In this document: positions 8,842 to 13,771 of the stretch, piece after piece | Position numbering within the stretch: the stretch's first letter is position 1 | Layout: each line of letters opens with the position of its first letter | Assembly (NCBI GenBank): GCA_964621225.1 | Contig: CAZULK010000066.1 | Span: forward strand, 1 to 13,771 | DNA: 13,771 nucleotides | DNA from: CAYNUJ01 sp964621225 | GTDB taxonomy: Bacteria; Bacteroidota; Ignavibacteria; Ignavibacteriales; Melioribacteraceae | Direction of reading: 5' to 3' | Made by a program: the position numbers and the translations under genes | Notes under the pieces: generated by a model | What the model was told of the DNA's origin: nothing | The model's database searches: none | What the model saw: the letters and a program-made list of their open reading frames with translations, nothing else

Positions 8842-10335
8842 TTAATTAATTGGTAATTTGATAGTAAATGTTGTTCCTTCTCCCACTTTGCTTTTAACGC
8901 TTATTTCACCTTTGAATTTATTGATGATGCCGTAGCTAACCGATAAACCAAGTCCGGTGCCTTTACCAACATCTTTCGTGGTATAAAAGGGATCGAAAAT
9001 TTTATCAAGATTTTCCTCTTCTATTCCGCATCCCGTGTCGGAAATATTTATGACAATTTTATCTTCGTCTAAACCGGTTTTAACTGTAAGTTCTCCTTCA
9101 CCATCCATAGCATCCAAAGCATTAATCAGAATGTTGATGAACACCTGGAGTAATTGATCCGGCACAATTTTCAACTGTGGCAAATCGGGCGAAAGGTCTG
9201 TAATGAATTCGACATTCTTCACTCTTTTATCATACTTCACAATTCCAAGCGCTGTGTTTAGTAAGTGGTTTATCTGCACCAGTTCTTTTTCGTATGAAGG
9301 TGTTCTGCTAAAATCAACAAGCTCGCGAACAATCTTGGAAATTCTATCAATATTTTCTTTAATATTGGACAAGTATTCGATTGTTGTATCGTCTTTGGTC
9401 TTTCTTCTTAAAATTTGCACCAAGGAAGAAATTGCAGTCAACGGATTTCCGATCTCGTGTGCAATTCCCGCAGCAAGTTGACCAATAACCGCAAGCTTTT
9501 CCGATTGAGAAACTTGCTGTTCCAACCTTTTAACTTCAGATGTATCTTTGATCACCACCGTTCTACCGAAATATCCCCCATCGGGGGAAGGTAACTTAGT
9601 TACATTCAACTGTACAGGCTTTTTGTTTCCCTGTTTATCTATTCTTTCGGTTTCATCAATCTTTACAAAACCTTTTTCCTCAATTTCCTTTATAATATAT
9701 TTTAATTCTTCTCTGTATTTTTCTTCCTTCGGCATCAGGAATGAGGATGGTTTCCCCAATACTTCGTCTTCTGTCCAACCAAATATTTCTTGCGCACCCT
9801 TATTCCAATTCCTTATTCTTTCATCTTTGTCAATCGTCATTATAGCCGCATCAGTGGAATATAGAACGTTCTGCAGATAATAATGATCGGCTTTGAATTG
9901 ACGGTATATCTTCTCTTTGTCTTCCTCCAATTGTCTCAGTTCGCTGTTTTGATGCAGAACGGCGTACCTTGCAAAAATCCTTTCGAATATCTCATCGATG
10001 AAACTCATTACAAGAACAATATCATAATCTTTATCTCTTCTTTCATCGATTGTATTTAATATTGCGTTTCTGCCTTGATGAAAAATGTCGCTGATGTGGA
10101 AGAAGTTTAATTTAGCACGACTGAAAGTTCCGTAACACGAAATTAAATATTCATCGAGCACTAGAACCATCGAGTTTTCAATTAGCTTGATAATATTTTT
10201 CAATGATTCTTTAACAAATTCTACAATCTGCTTTTCGGATAAATTCCCGGAATATTTTTCCTTTAGTTTTTCGACCCAGATTTCAAGAATTTTCTTTTCA
10301 TTCTCGAGCAATATTTCGAGTATTAATTTTTTCAT
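8842..10335 (-). CDS. Soluble PAS-domain sensor histidine kinase, partner of the NtrC-type regulator
   Basis: This 497-residue kinase has no signal peptide or membrane segment, so it should sense a cytoplasmic cue. The N-terminal ~130 residues are helical and resemble the RsbRD-type sensor domain (ILLENEKKILEIWVEKLKE...). Next come a PAS domain (~150-265; IRNWNKGAQEIFGWTEDEVLG) and a HisKA domain with phospho-acceptor His293 (AAGIAHEIGNPLTAI). The HATPase domain has N405 (NILINALDAM), DTGCG 433-437, FDPFYTTK 447-454 and GKGTGLGL 457-464. The HEIGNPLT H-box is the type that pairs with NtrC-like regulators. Its ATG overlaps the stop of the flavoprotein gene as ATGA (10332-10335), and its TAA touches the regulator start region, so the genes are probably translated together. 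The ligand is unknown; co-transcription with a redox/isoprenoid enzyme suggests a redox or lipid cue, which is inference. Confidence 0.93.
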   Translation of the reverse strand: MKKLILEILLENEKKILEIWVEKLKEKYSGNLSEKQIVEFVKESLKNIIKLIENSMVLVLDEYLISCYGTFSRAKLNFFHISDIFHQGRNAILNTIDERRDKDYDIVLVMSFIDEIFERIFARYAVLHQNSELRQLEEDKEKIYRQFKADHYYLQNVLYSTDAAIMTIDKDERIRNWNKGAQEIFGWTEDEVLGKPSSFLMPKEEKYREELKYIIKEIEEKGFVKIDETERIDKQGNKKPVQLNVTKLPSPDGGYFGRTVVIKDTSEVKRLEQQVSQSEKLAVIGQLAAGIAHEIGNPLTAISSLVQILRRKTKDDTTIEYLSNIKENIDRISKIVRELVDFSRTPSYEKELVQINHLLNTALGIVKYDKRVKNVEFITDLSPDLPQLKIVPDQLLQVFINILINALDAMDGEGELTVKTGLDEDKIVINISDTGCGIEEENLDKIFDPFYTTKDVGKGTGLGLSVSYGIINKFKGEISVKSKVGEGTTFTIKLPIN

Positions 10336-11501
10336 TTTACAAATACTTTGGCCACATCCAATAATAAAGAGGGATTATTTAATAATGCCGAACGGAACAA
10401 ACTGCCCAAAGTTCTTTTTTCCATAGGGACTTTTGCAAATGATTCGGCAATGCTGTTAAATTTTTCGTCGCTGAAATTATAAATTCCATTCTTAATTCTG
10501 TCAAAAGTTTCGTGACGTTTGCCAAGTCTGTCCCGCCAAGCTTTTTCATATTCAAAAATCATCCGGGGAGATTTTTCTTTTATCGATTTCCCGGCTATTT
10601 CCCCCGCAAGCATACCCCCTATCATTCCGCTTACAATTCCTCCTCCGGATAAGGGATTCACTTGTCTTGCCGCGTCACCCACTAACATTAAACCTGGAGC
10701 AGTAATTTTATCCAATGTAGTCACACACGGAACACCTCCGGCTATCCGGGTAAGAACGGCTGCATTTGGATAATTTTTATCCATAAACTCATTCAAAAAA
10801 CTCAATGCGCTCTTTTTCTTACCAATATTTCCGCCCACACCCAAACCGATGTTGGCTATATTTTCCCCTTTTGGAAAAATCCAAAAATAACCTTGCGGGG
10901 CGTATTCACTTCCGAAATAGAAATAACATGTATCCGAAGAAATGTTATTTATTCCGCTTGCTGTGATTTGAACTGCAGATTCCATATCCCGGAAATCGAT
11001 ATGGGTTTTTAATCCTGCCCATCTTCCCACTCTGCTTTCCACGCCATCGGCTCCTATTACAATATCGGCGTATGCTTCTCTCTGTTCACCGAAATATTCG
11101 AATTTAACTCCGGCAACTTTGTCGTTTTCGAATATCAATCCGTTAACATAAGCTCTTGTTATAATCTCTGCGCCTTCATCTGCAGCCGATTTAGCAAGGG
11201 CATAATCGAATATTCTCCTTTCGAGTATATATCCTTCTTCTTCAAGAGGAAGAACTACTTCGGTACCATTTGGAGAAATCATGGAAAAATTATGTATATG
11301 CGATGCAATCCATTTTTCATCAGAATCTATAAACTCTTCCACTCCTTTTTTGCTTGCGGCTTCACCGCATCTAACTGGATAACCAACGTCCCTATCCTTT
11401 TCCAAGATCAAAACATTTACTCCCTGAGCAGCGGAGTATCTCGCAGCCATGCTTCCAGCGGGGCCTGCACCGACAACAATAATATCATACTTATCTCGCA
11501 T
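10332..11501 (-). CDS. Geranylgeranyl reductase family FAD-dependent oxidoreductase
   Basis: This 389-residue flavoprotein matches the geranylgeranyl reductase family in length and motif order. It has an N-terminal Rossmann FAD motif VVGAGPAGSMAAR (GxGxxG at 11-16), PVRCGEAASKKG with Cys45 at the position of the conserved family cysteine, a central ADGVESRVGRWAGL segment, FPKGENIANIGLGVG, and a C-terminal FAD motif LMLVGDAARQVNPLSGGGI. The overall pattern is notably like archaeal digeranylgeranylglycerophospholipid reductases. These enzymes hydrogenate prenyl double bonds in archaeal lipids, chlorophyll side chains or menaquinone tails; the substrate here cannot be read. The ferredoxin gene overlaps its start by 11 nt and is a plausible electron donor. 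The ATG at 11501 is set by a strong GGAGG (11512-11508) six nt upstream. Its stop overlaps the kinase start (ATGA). An alternative is another family oxidoreductase without prenyl activity. Confidence 0.88.
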   Translation of the reverse strand: MRDKYDIIVVGAGPAGSMAARYSAAQGVNVLILEKDRDVGYPVRCGEAASKKGVEEFIDSDEKWIASHIHNFSMISPNGTEVVLPLEEEGYILERRIFDYALAKSAADEGAEIITRAYVNGLIFENDKVAGVKFEYFGEQREAYADIVIGADGVESRVGRWAGLKTHIDFRDMESAVQITASGINNISSDTCYFYFGSEYAPQGYFWIFPKGENIANIGLGVGGNIGKKKSALSFLNEFMDKNYPNAAVLTRIAGGVPCVTTLDKITAPGLMLVGDAARQVNPLSGGGIVSGMIGGMLAGEIAGKSIKEKSPRMIFEYEKAWRDRLGKRHETFDRIKNGIYNFSDEKFNSIAESFAKVPMEKRTLGSLFRSALLNNPSLLLDVAKVFVK

Positions 11502-11700
11502 TTTTTGCCTCCGCGGCTTTTTCTTTGTTGAATTTAAGAACCTCTATTGGACAAGACCAAACACACTTGGCACAATTGGTGCATAGCGGCTCTATGATCT
11601 TTATCTCTGCCTCTTTTAGTTCGATGGCGTCTTCGGGACAAACGCCCACACAGCAGCCGCAAAAGTCACATGTATCCGGTACTATTTCTATTAATAACAA
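11491..11700 (-). CDS. Small 2x[4Fe-4S] ferredoxin, likely electron donor to the GGR-family enzyme
   Basis: This small cytoplasmic iron-sulfur protein has two CxxCxxCxxxCP motifs: CDFCGCCVGVCP, with an extra Cys inside, and CTNCAKCVWSCP. It should hold two [4Fe-4S] clusters. I choose the TTG at 11700 (69 residues): AAGG lies 6 nt upstream and the first cysteine falls at residue 11, as in typical ferredoxins. The frame also allows a TTG at 11730 (79 residues), but that start has no ribosome binding site and coincides with the candidate -7 promoter element. The gene heads the four-gene minus-strand unit and overlaps the flavoprotein start by 11 nt. In Methanosarcina a ferredoxin encoded beside the geranylgeranyl reductase is needed for full saturation of prenyl lipids, so the same donor role is inferred here. 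Confidence 0.9.
   Translation of the reverse strand: MLLIEIVPDTCDFCGCCVGVCPEDAIELKEAEIKIIEPLCTNCAKCVWSCPIEVLKFNKEKAAEAKNAR
11508..11512 (-). promoter_or_regulatory. Strong Shine-Dalgarno for the GGR-family gene
   Basis: GGAGG on the minus strand lies 6 nt before the ATG at 11501, inside the last codons of the ferredoxin gene. It fixes the flavoprotein start and indicates translation re-initiation or coupling. It stands out because the uvrA start, for example, has no such site. Confidence 0.7.
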
Positions 11701-11727
11701 AGTTAACCTTTCTTGAAATTGAGAAAA

Positions 11728-11762
11728 CAAATTTAGCCAATATTGCCGATAATTAAAATTTT
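11728..11762 (-). promoter_or_regulatory. Candidate Bacteroidota-type promoter of the ferredoxin-GGR-kinase-regulator operon
   Basis: On the minus strand TAAATTTG (11735-11728) is an exact match to the Bacteroidota -7 consensus TAnnTTTG. A TTTA about 18 bp further upstream is an imperfect -33 TTTG. Transcription would begin around 11720, leaving a ~20-nt leader that carries the AAGG before the TTG at 11700. The gap between oxyR and this operon (11731-11787) shows no convincing terminator, so some read-through from oxyR is possible. Confidence 0.5.
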
Positions 11763-11787
11763 ATTAAGCTTTTCTCCGGATTGAGAA

Positions 11788-12732
11788 TTATTTCCACTCT
11801 ATCAGAGTTTTAGGTTTTTCAAGATTTATACCCTCAGGCAAACCGGAAAGAATTTCCGACTTAAGTTCATCGATTATTTTCTTTTTCAAATGAGAGCGGT
11901 GGTAAACTATGCTTATCTCACGATAAGGAACCGGTTCCGTAAATTCCCTATTCAATTTCTTTTTATTTTCATCCAATTGAATTGAAGTAAGATATGGCAG
12001 CAAAGTCATTCCATAGTTGTTCTCAACCAGTTTCATCAGTGTTTCCAAAGAACCTCCTTCGAAATAAACCGGAAGAGATTTTACATTTTCTTTTTTTCCG
12101 TAAGCTTCACATAAACGAATAATATGATCCCTGAAACAATGCCCTTCTTTCAGTAACCATATATCATCCAATCTTAATTCTGATGTTTTTATTTTATCTT
12201 TGTAGAAAAAAGGATGTTGATTGGAAACGTATGCTGTGAAAGGCTCATAATAAAGAATGGATTCTTTAATGTCGTCCAGCTTCAAAGGAGTAGCCAGAAT
12301 TCCGGCATCTAAATTTCCTCTTCTCAAATTATCTACAATTTCCGAAGTCTGACTTTCATCAACAATTAAATTTATTTTGGGGAACCGGCTGACAAATTTT
12401 TCCAAAAAAAGAGGAAGCAGATACGGAGCAATAGTTGGAATTATTCCCAACCGGAATTCACCTATCAATTCGCCTTTTTCCTCTATTATTATCTCGTCGA
12501 TTCTTTCCACTTCACGGAGAATATTTTTAGCCTGCTCAATAATTTTTATTCCCAGCGGAGTAGGAATAACCGGCTGTCTGCTTCTATCAAAAATTAATAT
12601 TCCCAGCTCATTTTCGAGTTTGCCGATCTGCATACTCAAAGTAGGTTGTGTTACGTAACAATGTTCTGCCGCTCTGGCAAAATTTTTATGATTGTGAACT
12701 TCAACGATGTATTTTAATTGCGATAAATTCAT
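11788..12732 (-). CDS. oxyR: OxyR, LysR-family peroxide-sensing regulator
   Basis: This 314-residue LysR-type regulator has an N-terminal winged helix-turn-helix (~1-60; NFARAAEHCYVTQPTLSMQIGKLE) and a substrate-binding-like sensor domain (~90-295). It contains KEGHCFRDHIIRLC, placing cysteines at exactly 199 and 208, the same numbers as the redox pair of E. coli OxyR. In E. coli these form a disulfide on peroxide exposure and switch the tetramer to activator form. The remaining cysteine in view, Cys25, is in the DNA-binding domain. The gene is divergent from an AhpC-type peroxiredoxin, the classic OxyR target arrangement. A 28-bp dyad begins 8 bp upstream of its ATG, which suggests autoregulation. 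The ATG at 12732 gives the standard LysR start MNLSQLKYIVEV. Confidence in OxyR rather than a generic LysR protein is high. Confidence 0.93.
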   Translation of the reverse strand: MNLSQLKYIVEVHNHKNFARAAEHCYVTQPTLSMQIGKLENELGILIFDRSRQPVIPTPLGIKIIEQAKNILREVERIDEIIIEEKGELIGEFRLGIIPTIAPYLLPLFLEKFVSRFPKINLIVDESQTSEIVDNLRRGNLDAGILATPLKLDDIKESILYYEPFTAYVSNQHPFFYKDKIKTSELRLDDIWLLKEGHCFRDHIIRLCEAYGKKENVKSLPVYFEGGSLETLMKLVENNYGMTLLPYLTSIQLDENKKKLNREFTEPVPYREISIVYHRSHLKKKIIDELKSEILSGLPEGINLEKPKTLIEWK

Positions 12733-12739
12733 GACATAA

Positions 12740-12767
12740 ATTATATTTATTAAATTATAAATATAAT
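12740..12767. promoter_or_regulatory. 28-bp dyad between oxyR and ahpC, candidate OxyR operator
   Basis: ATTATATTTAT (12740-12750) and ATAAATATAAT (12757-12767) form a perfect 11-bp inverted repeat around a 6-nt spacer, TAAATT. A second short dyad, AATCA-ATT-TGATT (12765-12777), abuts it. The site is 8 bp from the oxyR start and ~79 bp before the ahpC start, where a LysR regulator would repress itself and activate the divergent gene. It lacks the ATAG/CTAT contacts of the enterobacterial OxyR site, and AT-rich DNA produces dyads by chance, so assignment is inference. Confidence 0.55.
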
Positions 12768-12770
12768 CAA

Positions 12771-12802
12771 TTTGATTTATAAAGTTAAATCCTCTAATTT
12801 TA
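12771..12802 (+). promoter_or_regulatory. Candidate ahpC promoter
   Basis: TTTG (12771-12774) and TAATTTTA (12795-12802) are 20 bp apart, matching the Bacteroidota -33 TTTG / -7 TAnnTTTG layout with one mismatch in the last base. The 28-bp dyad ends just upstream of the -33 element, a suitable place for an activator. Confidence 0.45.
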
Positions 12803-12834
12803 CAGCATAAATAAATGAATGTCCAACCAAAATT

Positions 12835-12840
12835 AAGAGG
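12835..12840 (+). promoter_or_regulatory. Ribosome binding site of ahpC
   Basis: AAGAGG lies 5 nt before the ATG at 12846. It supports this start. Confidence 0.5.
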
Positions 12841-12845
12841 TTAAA

Positions 12846-13388
12846 ATGTTAACAGTAGGTCAAAAATTTCCGGAATTTAAGAAACTAGCTACCGTTTCTT
12901 TGGAACACGGTAAGGAATTTGCAGAAATTACAAGTGAAGATCATAAAAAAGCAGGCAAATGGATGGTAATGTTTTGGTATCCAAAAGATTTCACATTCGT
13001 TTGTCCGACAGAAATTGCATCTTTCAACAAACACTACAATGAATTTGCAGAATTAAATACTGAATTAATCGGTGCTTCTACCGACAGTGAATTTGTTCAC
13101 CTTGCATGGAGAAATGCACACAACGAGCTTAAAGATCTTCAATTCCCATTATTGGCTGATACTTCAAAATCTTTGGCAGAAGATCTTGGAATATTGGAAG
13201 CTAACGAAAAAGTTGCTTACAGAGCTACTTTCATCGTAGATCCGGAAGGAATTATCCGTCACGTAAGTGTTAACGATCTTTCCGTTGGTCGTAATGTGCA
13301 CGAAGTTCTCAGAGTTCTTTCAGCACTTCAGACCGGCGAATTAGTTCCATGTGATTGGGAACCAGGTCAGGAAACATTGAAAGTATAA
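12846..13388 (+). CDS. ahpC: AhpC-type 2-Cys peroxiredoxin
   Basis: This 180-residue thiol peroxidase reduces hydrogen peroxide and organic peroxides in the cytoplasm. The peroxidatic Cys53 lies in the canonical FTFVCPTEI motif, the resolving Cys169 in VPCDWEPG, and the conserved Arg region is in WRNAHNELKDLQFPLLAD. The pattern FWYPKDFTFVCPTE, DSEFVHLAWR..HN.LK, FIVDPEG, SVGRNVHEVLRVL.ALQ is closer to the mycobacterial/actinobacterial AhpC type than to enterobacterial AhpC. The GGLG and C-terminal YF motifs that make some peroxiredoxins sensitive to over-oxidation are absent (ADTSKSLAEDLG; end QETLKV), so it is predicted to be robust. No AhpF, AhpD or thioredoxin gene is adjacent, so its reductant is unknown. 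It is monocistronic, divergent from oxyR, with its own promoter candidate and a strong terminator, and is probably induced by oxidised OxyR. Confidence 0.94.
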   Translation: MLTVGQKFPEFKKLATVSLEHGKEFAEITSEDHKKAGKWMVMFWYPKDFTFVCPTEIASFNKHYNEFAELNTELIGASTDSEFVHLAWRNAHNELKDLQFPLLADTSKSLAEDLGILEANEKVAYRATFIVDPEGIIRHVSVNDLSVGRNVHEVLRVLSALQTGELVPCDWEPGQETLKV

Positions 13389-13403
13389 TTTGATTTATTC
13401 TTT

Positions 13404-13435
13404 AAAGAGCCGCTTCGAGCGGCTCTTTTTGTTTT
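13404..13435 (+). terminator. Strong rho-independent terminator after ahpC
   Basis: AAAGAGCCGCT (13404-13414) and AGCGGCTCTTT (13418-13428) pair perfectly over 11 bp around a TCG tip, followed by TTTTTGTTTT starting within the right arm. It begins 15 bp after the ahpC stop. The flanking A and T runs could allow weaker function on the other strand too. Confidence 0.93.
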
Positions 13436-13492
13436 AAAAACAACACAAAACAAACAAATATTATCGAGTTTTTTGGATTTTTCTTTAGGTTT

Positions 13493-13520
13493 TTGACAAT
13501 TTTTGATAAATCTCTAAATT
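13493..13520 (+). promoter_or_regulatory. Possible promoter for the methyltransferase-like gene
   Basis: TTGACA (13493-13498) is a perfect -35-like hexamer and TAAATT (13515-13520) a partial -10 with a 16-bp spacer. An alternative is the Bacteroidota-like TATTTTG at 13546-13552. The choice cannot be made from sequence. Confidence 0.25.
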
Positions 13521-13522
13521 TC

Positions 13523-13538
13523 ACGAACACTTGTTCGT
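13523..13538. promoter_or_regulatory. 16-bp palindrome of the GAAC-N4-GTTC type, candidate operator
   Basis: ACGAACA-CT-TGTTCGT is a perfect 7-bp inverted repeat with a 2-nt centre. Its core CGAAC-ACTT-GTTCG has the form of the Gram-positive LexA/DinR box (GAAC-N4-GTTC) and also resembles TetR-family operators. It sits just after the possible -10 and before a T-run, where a bound protein would block transcription of the downstream gene. Confidence 0.5.
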
Positions 13539-13672
13539 ATTTTTTTATTTTGCAATAATTGAACCTATAATTGGATAAGATCATCTAACTGTAAGATGAA
13601 TCAAAAGAATATCCGTTATGAAAAGATTTGAATTTCATCAAAAATGCAATGATTTTTAACTAACAACTGTTC

Positions 13673-13676
13673 GGAG
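13673..13676 (+). promoter_or_regulatory. Ribosome binding site of the methyltransferase-like gene
   Basis: GGAG seven nt before the ATG at 13684 supports this start. Confidence 0.55.
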
Positions 13677-13683
13677 AAAGACG

Positions 13684-13771
13684 ATGAAAGAAATGTGGAA
13701 TGAAAGATTCAGTAAGGAAGAATTTGTTTACGGTGAAGAACCCAATGTGTTTCTCTCGGAGGTATTATCTT
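13684..13771 (+). CDS. SAM-dependent methyltransferase-like protein (5' end only)
   Basis: The ATG at 13684 is preceded by GGAG (13673-13676) with 7-nt spacing and opens a frame to the window end (29 codons). The visible start MKEMWNERFSKEEFVYGEEP followed by NVFLSEVLS resembles the N-terminus of small class I methyltransferases of the TehB/thiopurine-methyltransferase-like group (typical MWDERY...EYVYG.EPN.FL). The SAM-binding motifs lie beyond the window, so function is tentative. Members methylate thiols, metalloids or other small molecules. It follows the ahpC terminator and so has its own promoter. Confidence 0.7.
   Translation, partial: MKEMWNERFSKEEFVYGEEPNVFLSEVLS

Larger units (their letters stand above)
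13436..13683. other. Non-coding region between ahpC terminator and methyltransferase-like gene
   Basis: About 250 AT-rich bases without a credible gene. It holds TTGACA (13493-13498) with TAAATT 16 bp downstream (13515-13520), a palindrome at 13523-13538, a TATTTTG element (13546-13552), and a weak 6-bp stem TCATCT/AGATGA (13581-13599). The leader before the downstream ATG is therefore long, roughly 130-150 nt. Confidence 0.5.

Noticed and set aside
11568..11583. Sigma-54-like TGGCAC-N5-GTGCA on the plus strand
   Set aside because: The GG-N10-GC spacing is right, but it lies inside the ferredoxin coding region over cysteine codons, faces the plus strand with no plus-strand gene before 12846, and mismatches the TTGC element.
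11736..11787. Terminator between oxyR and the ferredoxin operon
   Set aside because: Only an AT-rich near-palindrome (around AATTAAAATTTTATT) is present; no GC stem with a T-run was found.
13402..13584. 60-codon minus-strand open frame after ahpC
   Set aside because: It runs through the ahpC terminator hairpin and AT-rich spacer, is lysine/phenylalanine-rich by composition and has no recognisable domain or ribosome site.
13581..13599. TCATCT/AGATGA hairpin in the methyltransferase leader as a riboswitch or attenuator
   Set aside because: The stem is only 6 AT-rich base pairs with no T-tract and no known riboswitch core.

Overview
The window looks like a low-GC chromosome segment from the Ignavibacteria/Melioribacter branch of the Bacteroidota-Chlorobiota group. 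The best evidence is the C-terminal sorting signal of the large secreted protein (LYQNYPNPFNPTTTIKY, then FDVLGRKV and a GIYFYSLRIG...KKMLLLK ending), a type IX secretion tail typical of that lineage. An outer-membrane TonB-type barrel and candidate TAnnTTTG-like promoter elements agree with this. The taxonomic call is inference from protein style; no rRNA gene is present.

Layout. Positions 1-900 hold the 3' end of a TonB-dependent receptor-like barrel, followed by a clear hairpin terminator. Positions 1101-4496 encode a secreted multidomain CotH-kinase-fold protein (signal peptide, chitobiase-like domains, CotH, lamin-tail domain, type IX sorting tail). Positions 4656-7433 encode UvrA, the nucleotide excision repair ATPase. 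UvrA converges, with a gap of only about 23 bp, on a tight four-gene minus-strand unit. In transcription order this unit is a small 2x[4Fe-4S] ferredoxin, a geranylgeranyl-reductase-family flavoprotein, a soluble PAS histidine kinase and an NtrC-type sigma-54 response regulator. Its first two junctions overlap by 11 and 4 nt, and the last is overlapping or nearly so depending on the start used. Next come oxyR (minus) and a divergently transcribed AhpC-type peroxiredoxin (plus), which share a 107-bp leader containing a perfect 11-bp inverted repeat. After the peroxiredoxin there is a strong terminator, then a non-coding stretch with a GAAC-N4-GTTC palindrome, then the start of a SAM-dependent-methyltransferase-like gene cut off by the window end.

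How the genes work together. OxyR/AhpC is a recognisable peroxide-sensing pair: OxyR has its two redox cysteines at exactly positions 199 and 208. The ferredoxin-GGR pair parallels archaeal pairs in which ferredoxin supplies electrons for saturating prenyl chains; here the substrate could be a quinone tail or another isoprenoid. The unusual part is its fusion into one operon with a complete two-component sigma-54 system, which suggests that isoprenoid or redox state and transcription are linked. That link is inference and is the main candidate here for something undescribed.
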